64,000 bases of DNA from Oleiagrimonas sp963747595. GTDB taxonomy: Bacteria > Pseudomonadota > Gammaproteobacteria > Xanthomonadales > Rhodanobacteraceae. This document shows positions 17,950-26,981 of this stretch, piece by piece. The stretch is from assembly GCA_963747595.1 (NCBI GenBank), contig CAVVFO010000002.1:992001-1056000 (forward strand), given 5' to 3'. Under the pieces are notes generated by a model. It saw only the letters and a list, made by a program, of their open reading frames with translations. It made no database searches and was not told the origin of the DNA. Made by a program: the position numbers and the translations under genes. The stretch's first letter is position 1, and the number at the start of each line of letters is the position of its first letter.

Positions 17950-18906
17950 TCAATCCACATACAGGGAACTGACCGACTCGCCGAAGGCGATACGGCGCAC
18001 CGTTTCGGCCAGCAGTTCGGCGACAGTCAGCTGGCGGATCTTGGCGCACTCCTGCGCTTCCTTGCCCAGCGGCAGAGTGTCGGTCACGACCAGCTCATCG
18101 AGCTCCGAGGCGCTGATGTTGTCCATCGCGGCACCGGACAGCACCGGATGCACGCAGTAGGCCACCACCTTGTTGGCGCCGTTTCTCTTCAATGCCGAGG
18201 CCGCCGCGCACAAGGTACCGGCCGTGTCCACGATATCGTCGACCAGCACGCAGGTCTTGCCCTCGACGTCACCGATGATGTTCATCACCGTGGCCACATT
18301 GGCCTTGGGACGGCGCTTGTCGATGATGGCCAGATCGGCATCATCCAGACGCTTGGCAATGGCCCGCGCGCGCACCACGCCGCCCACGTCCGGACTGACC
18401 ACGATGATGTTGTCCATGCTGTAGCTGCGCCAGATGTCGGCCAGCAGCACCGGCGAGGCATACACGTTGTCCACGGGAATATCGAAGAACCCCTGGATCT
18501 GGTCAGCGTGCAGGTCCACGGTCAGCACGCGATCGATCCCCGCGGTGCTGATCATCTTGGCGGCCAGCTTGGAGGTGATCGGCACGCGCGAGGAACGCGG
18601 CCGCCGATCCTGCCGTGCGTAACCGAAATACGGGATCACCGCGGTCAGCGTCGAGGAGGAGGCGCGCTTGAGCGCATCGGCCAGCACCAGCAGCTCCATG
18701 AAGTTCTCTGCGGTGGGCGCGCCGGTCGGCTGCAGCACGAATACTTCCTGGCGCCGCACGTTTTCCTCGATTTCCACCTGCGTCTCGCCATCGCTGAAAC
18801 GGCCCACCTGGGCCTTGCCCAGCGGCACCCCCAGACGATGCGCCACATCCTCGGCCAGCCTGTGATGGGCATTGCCGGTAAACAGCATCAAGCCTGCGGT
18901 ATCCAC
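17950..18906 (-). CDS. prs: ribose-phosphate pyrophosphokinase
   Basis: Makes PRPP from ribose 5-phosphate and ATP for nucleotide, histidine and NAD synthesis; 318 residues against 315 in E. coli. The start is GTG with GAGGAG four bases upstream. The ATP-binding FGYARQDRR stretch and the PRPP-binding loop VLVDDIVDTAGT are intact. It lies 45 bases downstream of tRNA-Gln in the ispE-tRNA-Gln-prs-rplY order seen in many Proteobacteria. Confidence 0.99.
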   Translation of the reverse strand: MDTAGLMLFTGNAHHRLAEDVAHRLGVPLGKAQVGRFSDGETQVEIEENVRRQEVFVLQPTGAPTAENFMELLVLADALKRASSSTLTAVIPYFGYARQDRRPRSSRVPITSKLAAKMISTAGIDRVLTVDLHADQIQGFFDIPVDNVYASPVLLADIWRSYSMDNIIVVSPDVGGVVRARAIAKRLDDADLAIIDKRRPKANVATVMNIIGDVEGKTCVLVDDIVDTAGTLCAAASALKRNGANKVVAYCVHPVLSGAAMDNISASELDELVVTDTLPLGKEAQECAKIRQLTVAELLAETVRRIAFGESVSSLYVD

Positions 18907-18951
18907 GGGACTCCTCGTGTGTCTGCTATCTGCCTGCGTGGCAGACTGGAA

Positions 18952-19026
18952 TGGCTGGGGCGGCAGGATTCGAACCTGCGCATGCCGGGATCAAAACCCG
19001 GTGCCTTACCGCTTGGCTACGCCCCA
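18952..19026 (-). tRNA. tRNA-Gln (TTG)
   Basis: A 75-base tRNA with acceptor TGGGGCG/CGCCCCA, discriminator G, encoded CCA and anticodon loop TTTTGAT, giving TTG. It lies between ispE and prs and is probably part of that transcript. Confidence 0.97.
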
Positions 19027-19082
19027 AGAGCAGTTTTTAAAAAGGACATCGGCATCACGCTCAAGCGGTGTGCCACTGCCCG

Positions 19083-19940
19083 TCAGACTGATGTTGCCAC
19101 CGCTCTGTGCAGCGGTGATGTATTCACGCCCTCGGCCACACATGCCGTCCATCCCTGCGGGCAGCGCGCAGCGATGCCCTCGGCTTGCGCCCGTGTGCTT
19201 GTCTCCAGAAACACGCAACCGCCACTTCCCGACAGCCGCGCATGGCCAAAGTTACCCAGCCAGTCCAGCGCATCGGCCACCTCCGGATAACGGCTTCGCA
19301 CCACCGGCTCGAAGGCATTGTCCGTCATATGCCCGCCGAGGAAGTGCGAAATTGTCGCTGCAGCCGCATTTCGTGTCAATTCAGGCGCTTGAAACAGCGC
19401 CGCCGTGGCGACGTGAACTCCAGTATTCACAACGACATACGCACGTGTGGGCAGTTCCACAGTCGTCAACCTCTCGCCCACACCTTCGGCCCAGGCGCTG
19501 CGTCCACGCACGAACACCGGCACATCTGCGCCCAGTTCATGGCCGAGTGTCGCCAGAACATGCGCCGTCAGGCCCGTGCGCCACAGGGTATCGAGCGCCA
19601 CCAGCACGGTCGCCGCATCGGAACTCCCACCGCCCAGGCCGCCACCCACGGGAATGCGCTTGTGCACATGGATATCGGCGCCCAGAGCAGTGCCGGCGTG
19701 CCGCTGCAGGAGACGCGCCGCCCGCATCGTCAGGTCCTCCTCGGGCGCCACGCCTTCGATCCCAGCGAGGCGCCGGATCACGCCATCCTCGCGCACCCGC
19801 AGGCTTACGGTGTCGCCCCAGTCGAGCAGCCGGAACACCGTCTGCAGTTCGTGATAGCCATCCTCGCGCCGACCGGTGATTCGTAGACACAGGTTCAATT
19901 TGGCGGGCGCCGGCCACTCGGTCATGCCGACCCGGCTCAT
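19083..19940 (-). CDS. ispE: 4-diphosphocytidyl-2-C-methyl-D-erythritol kinase
   Basis: GHMP kinase of the MEP isoprenoid pathway, 285 residues (E. coli 283). The substrate-binding start WPAPAKLNLCLRITGRR and the ATP-binding loop IPVGGGLGGGSSDAA are present. The chosen ATG overlaps the lolB stop as ATGA; a second Met five codons later (MTEWPAP) is also possible. A much longer frame running through lolB is a shadow. It is translationally coupled to lolB. Confidence 0.97.
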   Translation of the reverse strand: MSRVGMTEWPAPAKLNLCLRITGRREDGYHELQTVFRLLDWGDTVSLRVREDGVIRRLAGIEGVAPEEDLTMRAARLLQRHAGTALGADIHVHKRIPVGGGLGGGSSDAATVLVALDTLWRTGLTAHVLATLGHELGADVPVFVRGRSAWAEGVGERLTTVELPTRAYVVVNTGVHVATAALFQAPELTRNAAAATISHFLGGHMTDNAFEPVVRSRYPEVADALDWLGNFGHARLSGSGGCVFLETSTRAQAEGIAARCPQGWTACVAEGVNTSPLHRAVATSV

Positions 19941-20542
19941 TTGAACCCCCAGCTCTCGATGGACACCCGCACCTTGTAGCGCGCGCGCGTCGCGAACACC
20001 TTGCGCGGCAGCGGCGGCTGATGCCCGGCAAACCACTGCGGATACTGCACTGTCCAGCCGTCCTGGCGGATCTGCGAGGGCAGACCATTGTTCCCAAACA
20101 CGATCCGGCCGCGACTGTCCCTGGCGCGCAGGCCCAGCACCCAGGCGCGCAGCTGCCGCATCGGCACCTGCCAACCCAGCGCCCGGGCCAACAGTCGTTG
20201 CGCATCCGGGCCATACAGCGGCCCCTTGTCCAGACCGCGCAGGACGGCGCCATCCGGCCCACCGCGCAATTCGAAGCTGCGGCCGGTGATGGGTGCGCGC
20301 AGGGTGAATACGTACCGCGCTCCATTCTGCACCCAGGTCAGGCTGCCGCTGCCGCCATGATGGCCATCGGATACGCCCAGCCGCGCCTTGATGGTCCAAT
20401 GGTCGGCACCGGCCAGCACGGCCGCGCGCTCACGCTGTGCGATGCGCGTCTCCGGGTTGCCTTGATGCTTGACCAGCGCCGGCGTGCATCCCGCCAACAG
20501 CAGCACGACAGCAGCGGCCGCCACCTTCTTGCCAAAACTCAC
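19937..20542 (-). CDS. lolB: outer membrane lipoprotein localisation protein LolB
   Basis: Accepts lipoproteins from LolA and inserts them into the outer membrane; 201 residues. It is itself a lipoprotein, with lipobox LLAGC and acylated cysteine C19. The conserved WTVQYPQW segment and a C-terminal beta strand close the unclosed barrel fold. The start is GTG, overlapping the upstream TPR stop as GTGA. lolB next to ispE and prs is the standard order, which supports the call. Confidence 0.93.
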   Translation of the reverse strand: MSFGKKVAAAAVVLLLAGCTPALVKHQGNPETRIAQRERAAVLAGADHWTIKARLGVSDGHHGGSGSLTWVQNGARYVFTLRAPITGRSFELRGGPDGAVLRGLDKGPLYGPDAQRLLARALGWQVPMRQLRAWVLGLRARDSRGRIVFGNNGLPSQIRQDGWTVQYPQWFAGHQPPLPRKVFATRARYKVRVSIESWGFK

Positions 20543-22272
20543 GGCTTGATCATCTCCATGACGGCCTTCACCGCCTTACTGTGTGCATCCAGCTTGCGGG
20601 CCGCGGCCAGAACATGCCGGGCCTTTGCATGATCGCCGCTCTTCCATAGCGCCTGCGCCAGATGTGCGCCCACTTCGGCATCCTTGCGGCCCTGCCATGC
20701 AGCCTCAAGCGCATGCACGGCGCGCTTGAAATGCCCGAGGCGATACTGCAGCCAGCCCCACGAATCCATGATTGCCGGATCCTGCGGCCGCGCGGCACGC
20801 GCCTTGTCCAGCAGCTTCTCCGCTTCCGGCAAATTCCGATTGGCATCGGCCAGCGTGTAGCCCAGGGCATTGGCGGCGTCGATATTGTCCGGATGGCGCT
20901 CGAGCAGCCGCTTCCAGTCGGCGATGGCAGCATCGATCCTGCCGCTCTGGGCGTAGGCCATGGCGCGTCCGTAGCGTAGCGCGGCATCGTCGGCCTCAAG
21001 CTTCAAGGCTTCACTGTAGACGTTCGCTGCCTCGGCATAGTTCCCGTCGCGCATGTACAGGCTGGCATCCAGGCGATAGGCCTTGACCACCAGCCCCGAC
21101 TGGTCGGCGTTGTCCATGCGCACCTGATCCAGCAGGGCATGGGCGCGGAACTTCCGGCCCTGCGCGTCCAGCAGATACGCACGGCGCATGTCGGCGTCGA
21201 ATGCGTGCGGGTCGTCGTCGGAGACCTGCGCGTACCAGCGAATCGCGGCAGCGGGATGTTTGAGGATATCGGCCAGCTGACCGAGCAGATAGGTATTCTG
21301 CTCCTGCGTGGATGCATTGGCGTGGCTGAGGTGCGCGTACAGTCGCTTGAGCGCGGCGATGTCGTGCCCCCGCGACGCAAATCCGGCGCGCGCAGCGTAT
21401 GTGGCGGACGTCTGCGGCCCTTGCGCAAGCACCCGCTCGGCGCGGCGGTTGTCACCATCACGTCCCAGCAGCACGGCGTAGCCGATCCGCACATGTGCAT
21501 CCTTCGGATCGCGCGCATACGCCTTGGCGTACAGGGCCCGCGCCGCTTTGCGATCTCCCTGGTTGAGCTTGAGCTGGGCCGCCCAGGCATAAGTTTCGCC
21601 GCTGTGGAAACGCTGCACGGCCTGTGTCGCCAGCCGCTGCGCATAGGCATGCCGGCCCAGACGGTCCGCCAGTTCGCTCATGGCCAGCCACGCCTGCGCA
21701 TCCTCCGGCAAACGCCCCGTGGTCGCCACCGCCTCGAGGATGATGCCGGCCTGGGCCGGATCGCGTGCATGCATCAGCACCCGTCCTACCGTGCGCCATG
21801 CATCTTGGCCGCCGACTGCAACCAGGTGCAACAACTGCTTCTTGGCCTGCTCGGTATCGCCGTTGCTCAACGCCAGTTCGGCGCGTGCCTGGGCGAGACC
21901 AGCGGCTCCCGCTCCCAGCGATTGCCAGCGATCGATGGCGCGACGTGCCGCCGCCTCGTCGCCAGCGGCAATGGCCAAAGCCGCGGCGCGTTCGGCCACA
22001 GCCGGCTCGCGCGAGACCTGGGCAGCCTTGCCGTAGGCCGCGGAGGCGCGTTTCAGGTCGTTGTCGCCAATGGCGAATTCACCCAGGAGCAGCTGCGTCA
22101 TCGCATCCTTGTCCGCTGGCGTGGCCGGCACGTGCATCGTTGCCAGCGGCTGGCGGGAGGCTGTGGCAGAATGCGGACGGCTGGACACATGCGCGCAGCC
22201 ACTACCGCCAAGCAGCAGTGCACATACCGCAAAATGCCGCAGTTGCTTGAAGTTGGAGCAACCCATCCGCAC
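20539..22272 (-). CDS. tetratricopeptide-repeat lipoprotein
   Basis: A predicted exported lipoprotein of 577 residues with lipobox LGGSGC (acylated C26) followed by many TPR helices, for example ALRYGRAMAYAQSGRIDAAI and DAANALGYTLADANRNLPEA. TPR arrays hold proteins together, so a cell-envelope scaffolding role is inferred. The start is GTG, with GGAGG six bases upstream; an ATG two codons later is the alternative. It is divergent from hemA and translationally coupled to lolB, an arrangement common in beta- and gammaproteobacteria. Exact function unknown. Confidence 0.88.
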   Translation of the reverse strand: MRMGCSNFKQLRHFAVCALLLGGSGCAHVSSRPHSATASRQPLATMHVPATPADKDAMTQLLLGEFAIGDNDLKRASAAYGKAAQVSREPAVAERAAALAIAAGDEAAARRAIDRWQSLGAGAAGLAQARAELALSNGDTEQAKKQLLHLVAVGGQDAWRTVGRVLMHARDPAQAGIILEAVATTGRLPEDAQAWLAMSELADRLGRHAYAQRLATQAVQRFHSGETYAWAAQLKLNQGDRKAARALYAKAYARDPKDAHVRIGYAVLLGRDGDNRRAERVLAQGPQTSATYAARAGFASRGHDIAALKRLYAHLSHANASTQEQNTYLLGQLADILKHPAAAIRWYAQVSDDDPHAFDADMRRAYLLDAQGRKFRAHALLDQVRMDNADQSGLVVKAYRLDASLYMRDGNYAEAANVYSEALKLEADDAALRYGRAMAYAQSGRIDAAIADWKRLLERHPDNIDAANALGYTLADANRNLPEAEKLLDKARAARPQDPAIMDSWGWLQYRLGHFKRAVHALEAAWQGRKDAEVGAHLAQALWKSGDHAKARHVLAAARKLDAHSKAVKAVMEMIKP

Positions 22273-22375
22273 AATTCACCTCCGTCAGGCCGACGCGTGC
22301 CTTGCACCCATCGCAGCGGTCGACAGCTTACCCCATCGCCCTGCACGCCGAACCTTTCCCAGCGCCTTTTCCGTC

Positions 22376-23644
22376 ATGCCGTTGATTGCCGTCGGACTCA
22401 ATCACCTTACCGCGCCGGTCGCGCTGCGCGAACAGGTGGCCATCGACCCGGACGCCACAGCACAAGCGGTGGAGGCCTTGGCACGCGAGCACGGCGTGCA
22501 GGAGGCGCTGATCCTGTCCACCTGCAATCGCACCGAGCTGTATTGCACGGTGGACGACGACGCCCAGGACGTTCCGCAACGCTGGCTGCACCGATACCAT
22601 CGGCTGACCGCGGGCAAACTGTCCGACTATCTGTACCGGCACGACGAGGACGCCGCCGTGCGGCATATCTTCCGTGTCGCCACCGGCCTGGACTCGATGG
22701 TGCTGGGCGAGCCGCAGATTCTTGGCCAGGTCAAGGACGCCTACCACTACGCGCACGCCGCGGGCAGCCTGGAGGCACCGCTGGAACGGCTTCTGCAGCA
22801 GACCTTCACCGTTGCCAAGCGCGTGCGCACCGATACGCGCATCGGCGCGCACACCGTCTCGGTCGCATTCACCGCGGTGCGCCTGGCCGAACAGATGTTT
22901 ACCGATCTCAAGCAGGCCTGCGTGCTGCTGATCGGTGCCGGTGATACCGTGGAGCTGGCCGCGCGCCACCTTGCCGACAAGCATGTGCGCCGCCTGATCG
23001 TGGCCAACCGCACGCTGGAAACCGCGCAGGAGCTGGCCCGTCGCCACGGCGGTTACGCCATCGGGCTGGGCGACCTGCATCAGCATCTGGCCGAGGCGGA
23101 CATCGTCATTGCCTCCACCGCAGCGCGCCAGCCCGTGGTCACGCAGGCGATGGTGAAAAATGCCGTCACCAGCCGTCGTCGCCGTCCCATGTTCATGGTC
23201 GATATCGCCGTGCCACGCGACATCGAACCCGCCGTGGGCAAGCTCGAGGATGTCTACCTGTATGGCATCGACGATCTCCGGCGCGTCATCGACAGCAACT
23301 TGCGTTCGCGCGAAAACGCGGCGCACGAAGCCGAGGCCATCGTCGAACTGCAGGTAGACCGTTTCATGGCCTGGCGCCGCGCCCTGACCCTGCGCAATCC
23401 GGCCATCCCCATGCGCCTGCGGGCGGAGAAGCAGCGCGATGAAGTGCTGGCAAGAGCACAGACCATGCTGGCCAATGGCAGGAGCCCGGATGATGTGATG
23501 ACATTCCTGGCCCATACGCTCACCAACAAGCTGCTGCACACGCCCAGTGCGCGCCTGCGCGAAGCCACTCTGTCGGGCGACATCGACCTGCTGCGCCTGG
23601 CCGACCGCCTGTACGATCTCGACGACGATACCCCTCATCCATGA
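22376..23644 (+). CDS. hemA: glutamyl-tRNA reductase
   Basis: First committed enzyme of C5 tetrapyrrole synthesis, reducing glutamyl-tRNA to glutamate semialdehyde; 422 residues. The catalytic cysteine C50 lies in LSTCNRTELY, exactly as in E. coli. The glutamyl-tRNA motif DSMVLGEPQILGQVKDAY and the NADPH-binding LIGAGDTVELAARH follow, with a C-terminal dimerisation helix. The start MPLIAVGLNHLTAPVALRE is family-typical. It overlaps prfA as ATGA and diverges from the TPR gene across 103 bases. Confidence 0.98.
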   Translation: MPLIAVGLNHLTAPVALREQVAIDPDATAQAVEALAREHGVQEALILSTCNRTELYCTVDDDAQDVPQRWLHRYHRLTAGKLSDYLYRHDEDAAVRHIFRVATGLDSMVLGEPQILGQVKDAYHYAHAAGSLEAPLERLLQQTFTVAKRVRTDTRIGAHTVSVAFTAVRLAEQMFTDLKQACVLLIGAGDTVELAARHLADKHVRRLIVANRTLETAQELARRHGGYAIGLGDLHQHLAEADIVIASTAARQPVVTQAMVKNAVTSRRRRPMFMVDIAVPRDIEPAVGKLEDVYLYGIDDLRRVIDSNLRSRENAAHEAEAIVELQVDRFMAWRRALTLRNPAIPMRLRAEKQRDEVLARAQTMLANGRSPDDVMTFLAHTLTNKLLHTPSARLREATLSGDIDLLRLADRLYDLDDDTPHP

Positions 23645-24723
23645 CACCCTCCATCCGCAGCAAGCTCGAAGCCCTCGCCGAGCGCCACCAGGAAGTCGGC
23701 CTGCTTCTGGCGCAACCCGAGGTGCACGATGATCCGGGCCATTTCCGCGCACTCTCGCGCGAATACGCGCAACTCGAGCCCGTGGTCACCAGCCTGCGGC
23801 AGCACGAGGCCGCCCTGCACGAGCTCGAGGATGCCCGCAGCATGCTGGACGATGCGGACCTCGGCGAGATGGCCGCCGACGATGTGGAGCGTCTGCGAAC
23901 GCGCCTGGAGGCACTGGACCGGGACCTGGAAATCCTGCTGCTGCCCACCGATCCGCGCGACGCGGGCAATCTGTTTCTGGAAGTGCGCGCCGGCACCGGC
24001 GGCGACGAGGCGGCCCTGTTCGCCGGCGACCTGCTGCGCATGTACCTGCGCTACGCCGAACGCCTCGGCTGGCGCGTGGAGATCGAATCGGACCACGCCG
24101 GCGAGCACGGCGGCTACAAGGAGGTGGTGGCGCGCGTGGAAGGCAAAGGCGCATATTCGCGCCTGAAATACGAATCCGGCACGCACCGCGTCCAGCGTGT
24201 TCCGGAGACCGAATCGCAGGGCCGCATCCACACCTCCGCCGCCACCGTCGCCATCATTCCCGATGTCGAGGAGGTCGGGGACATCAGCATCAATCCGGCA
24301 GATCTGAAGGTGGACACCTTCCGCTCCTCCGGCGCCGGTGGCCAGCACGTCAACAAGACCGAATCGGCCATCCGCATCACGCACCTGCCCTCGGGCATGG
24401 TGGTCGAATGCCAGACTGAGCGCTCCCAGCACGCCAACCGCGACAAGGCCATGAAGCGCCTCAAGGCGCAACTGCTGGAAGCCGAACAGACCAGGCAGGC
24501 CGCCGAGGAAGCCGCCTCGCGCCGCCTGCAGGTCGGCAGTGGCGACCGCAGCCAGCGCGTGCGCACCTACAACTTTCCGCAGGGCCGCATCACCGACCAC
24601 CGCATCAATCTCACCCTGTACCGACTCGGCGAAGCCATGCAGGGCGATCTGGATGAACTGATCGACGCGCTGACCCGCGAGGACCAGGCCGACCAGCTCA
24701 AGTCGCTGACTGCCGATACCTGA
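23641..24723 (+). CDS. prfA: peptide chain release factor 1
   Basis: Recognises UAA and UAG stop codons and triggers peptide release; 360 residues, as in E. coli. The stop-codon-reading PxT tripeptide is PET at 188-190, and the catalytic GGQ is at 233-235 in RSSGAGGQHVNKTES. It is coupled to hemA, the classic hemA-prfA pair; the usual third gene prmC is not present downstream. Confidence 0.99.
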   Translation: MTPSIRSKLEALAERHQEVGLLLAQPEVHDDPGHFRALSREYAQLEPVVTSLRQHEAALHELEDARSMLDDADLGEMAADDVERLRTRLEALDRDLEILLLPTDPRDAGNLFLEVRAGTGGDEAALFAGDLLRMYLRYAERLGWRVEIESDHAGEHGGYKEVVARVEGKGAYSRLKYESGTHRVQRVPETESQGRIHTSAATVAIIPDVEEVGDISINPADLKVDTFRSSGAGGQHVNKTESAIRITHLPSGMVVECQTERSQHANRDKAMKRLKAQLLEAEQTRQAAEEAASRRLQVGSGDRSQRVRTYNFPQGRITDHRINLTLYRLGEAMQGDLDELIDALTREDQADQLKSLTADT

Positions 24724-24834
24724 TCATCCCGAAGCGAAGCAGACCTCCTGAGAAATCCGGGGTCTGCGGCGGGGGTGCTGGCGCCCGGTCCCGCTCAATT
24801 TGAAACGAGCGCGCGTGCGGTGCCCCCAAAAAGC

Positions 24835-24863
24835 AAACGGCGAGCCCGAGGCTCGCCGTTTTT
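24835..24863. terminator. bidirectional rho-independent terminator between prfA and the porin
   Basis: An 11-base-pair stem (AACGGCGAGCC/GGCTCGCCGTT, CGA loop) carries a T run on the plus strand and T-rich sequence on the minus strand. It sits between two convergent genes and serves both. The remainder of 24724-24947 shows nothing recognisable. Confidence 0.85.
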
Positions 24864-24947
24864 CATCCGTGGGAAGTACTCCATCCGATACCGGTAACGG
24901 CGCGCTGCCAGGCGGCCCGGACGCCGTGACTGTTGCGGACGCGCGGG

Positions 24948-26009
24948 TCAGAATTTCACTTCGCCCCACACGCCGACCTCGTTGGTCTTGCGGTTCGCAT
25001 GGTCGCCGTTGGGAATGCTTACCGGTACGTCCAGAGCGGGGTTGCCGTTCTGCTGCTCGTGCTTGAACACCGCGGCCAGCAGGAAGCCCTTGGTGATCTG
25101 GAACTGCACGCCGGCGTTGTAGTACTTGTCCTTGGCGCTGGGGTCGATCTCCTTGCTCAGATTGGCGTGATCGTAGCGGGCAAACACGCTGACTGTATTC
25201 GACAGCGCCACGCTGCCCCACAACGAATAACCGTCGGCCTTGTCGCTGTACGGCGTGGTCACGTTGCCCCAGTCCTTGGCCTGGAAATACGATCCACCAA
25301 GACGGAAGTTCTTGCTGGCGTAAGCCGCCATTGCATCGACACGCGTGGCAGTGTTGTAGGTATTGGTGTTCTGCGTGTCTTTGCCCAGCTTGCCGGAATA
25401 GCCACCGACAGCCAGCACCATGCCGCTGACCGGCGAATAACCGACGCGACCCTCGAAATCCACATTCTTGCTGCGGCCGGGATGCTTGTATCCACCGCCG
25501 TTGGTCACCGCGACAGAGTAATCGAGGCTGTCATTGGCACCCAGCGTGCCGCCCAGATGCAGACCCCAGTCGGCCGAGTTGCCGTAATGCAGACGGTCGA
25601 TCAGCGTGTTTTCCACGTAGCGGTAGCCGTAGTACCCCTCTTCGAACGGGATCCACGGCTGGTCGGCGGAACCTGCACGGAACACCGCGGCCTTGCTGAA
25701 GCGCCCCTGCACATAAGCCTTCTTCACGTAGACGTTGGTCTCGCCAATGGCGCTGGCATAATTGAAGTCGGTGGTCAGATTGACCGACCAGATGTCGTCG
25801 AACTGGTGATCCACACCGAAATAGAAGCGCTTCACGTCCAGACCGGTACCGGTGGCATCGGTCGTGTTCCCGGAATCCTTCTGGTCGATGTGTGTGAAGT
25901 CGACGAACATCTTGCCGCCGATCGTGGTGTCGCCAGGCGCGGCGTGGGCGCCGAAGCTCACAGCGCCAAGCGCAGTGATCAGGGCCGCTGCGAGAAGGTT
26001 GCAACGCAT
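24948..26009 (-). CDS. outer-membrane porin, probably phosphate-responsive
   Basis: A 353-residue beta-barrel porin with a clear signal peptide (MRCNLLAAALITALGAVSF, cleavage near AHA-AP). Alternating-hydrophobicity strands run throughout, and the last residues WGEVKF end in the phenylalanine required by the BAM machinery. It resembles the OprP/OprO-type phosphate porins in the strand pattern only loosely. The location next to pst and the Pho box upstream suggest phosphate uptake. Substrate is inferred from context. Confidence 0.8.
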   Translation of the reverse strand: MRCNLLAAALITALGAVSFGAHAAPGDTTIGGKMFVDFTHIDQKDSGNTTDATGTGLDVKRFYFGVDHQFDDIWSVNLTTDFNYASAIGETNVYVKKAYVQGRFSKAAVFRAGSADQPWIPFEEGYYGYRYVENTLIDRLHYGNSADWGLHLGGTLGANDSLDYSVAVTNGGGYKHPGRSKNVDFEGRVGYSPVSGMVLAVGGYSGKLGKDTQNTNTYNTATRVDAMAAYASKNFRLGGSYFQAKDWGNVTTPYSDKADGYSLWGSVALSNTVSVFARYDHANLSKEIDPSAKDKYYNAGVQFQITKGFLLAAVFKHEQQNGNPALDVPVSIPNGDHANRKTNEVGVWGEVKF

Positions 26010-26148
26010 CAGGATGACTCCTCATCAAGTTGAATCTGCTGGCGTGCGGACCACCCGCACACCCATGTTTGCCAGCATCAGAGGTCGTCTTGAGCGACGT
26101 GATGGCGTGCATGGTGCAGGCGATTGGTTACCGACAGATGGGAGTGCG

Positions 26149-26166
26149 ATGACAAAATGATGACAG
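26149..26166 (-). promoter_or_regulatory. Pho box upstream of the porin gene
   Basis: Read on the minus strand: CTGTCAT, CATT, TTGTCAT. That is two seven-base repeats in 11-base phase, matching the enterobacterial PhoB consensus (CTGTCAT-N4-CTGTCAT) in 13 of 14 half-site positions. It lies 140 bases upstream of the porin start. A lone CTGTCAT on the other strand at 26218-26224 faces the secreted-protein gene. The rest of 26010-26295 is unremarkable. Confidence 0.7.
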
Positions 26167-26295
26167 CGGCGCTCAAGCAGGCAGAACACACATGCCTCCA
26201 ACGACCCTGCAACCAAACTGTCATGTGCCGGGCCGTACCCTTGTCGGGCGCACGTCATCTCAGACGTCGCCCGCAACCGCTCAAGGAGACCTCCC

Positions 26296-26796
26296 ATGAA
26301 CGCCCCCCGTCGACTGCTTGCCGCATGCGCCCTGGTCGCGCTTGCCTGCGTATCCGCCATCCCATCGGCATCCGCTGCCGACGCGTGCGCGCCCTTGCAG
26401 GAACGCATGTCGTATGCCCGTTTTCGCAAACTGGGCCTGGATCAGTTGAGTGCGCAGCAACTCAAGGGGCTGAATGCGTGGCTTGCGGCACACGGCAGTT
26501 GCGGCTCCGGCATGCCCGACGCGACACGAGCGCCGGCAACGCCGCCGCACGACACCGCGTCCGGAGTATCCGGCGGGCCCATACACAGCCGCATCGCCGG
26601 CGACTTCACCGGCTGGGACAAAGACACCGTCCTGACGCTGCAAAATGGTCAGCGCTGGCGCGTCACCGACGATACCCCCATGCATATCGCTCGCCTGCAC
26701 AACCCGCAGGTGACCGTCCGCAAGGGCTTGTTCAACGCCTGGCTGCTGGGAGTAAAAGGGGTGGGCCAGACAGCGCACGTGGCTCCGGTTCGCTGA
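26296..26796 (+). CDS. small secreted protein of unknown function
   Basis: A 166-residue protein with a signal peptide (MNAPRRLLAACALVALACV, cleavage near ASA-AD), then a cysteine pair (C32 and one near residue 70) and a proline- and threonine-rich linker. A C-terminal domain carries GDFTGWDKDTVLTLQNGQRW and LLGVKGVGQTAHV. AAGGAG precedes the ATG. I do not recognise the family, though the C-terminal half looks like a small beta-rich fold. It lies between the Pho-boxed porin and pstS, which hints at a role in phosphate-starved cells. Confidence 0.75.
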   Translation: MNAPRRLLAACALVALACVSAIPSASAADACAPLQERMSYARFRKLGLDQLSAQQLKGLNAWLAAHGSCGSGMPDATRAPATPPHDTASGVSGGPIHSRIAGDFTGWDKDTVLTLQNGQRWRVTDDTPMHIARLHNPQVTVRKGLFNAWLLGVKGVGQTAHVAPVR

Positions 26797-26877
26797 CTGA
26801 CTTGCGCATTTCCGGACCCCGCACGGCCAGGAAGTACCGGGGGCGCGACTTGCAGTCGGGGGCCCGTGACGGGCATG

Positions 26878-26933
26878 GTGTCACACAGTTGAAACATTCA
26901 ACTCATTTCATTGCAACACGAAGCACCTATAAC
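26878..26933 (+). promoter_or_regulatory. predicted pstS promoter with degenerate Pho-like repeats
   Basis: A TATAAC -10 at 26928-26933 lies 48 bases before the pstS start. Upstream, GTGTCAC (five of seven against CTGTCAT) begins a weak series of 11-base-phased heptamers (TTGAAAC, AACTCAT, TTGCAAC). There is no good -35, as at PhoB-activated promoters. The repeat series is suggestive only. Confidence 0.4.
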
Positions 26934-26981
26934 TGTGCCCCAGGCGAACATCGCCTTTGAGGTCAAACCCGAGGAGCTACT

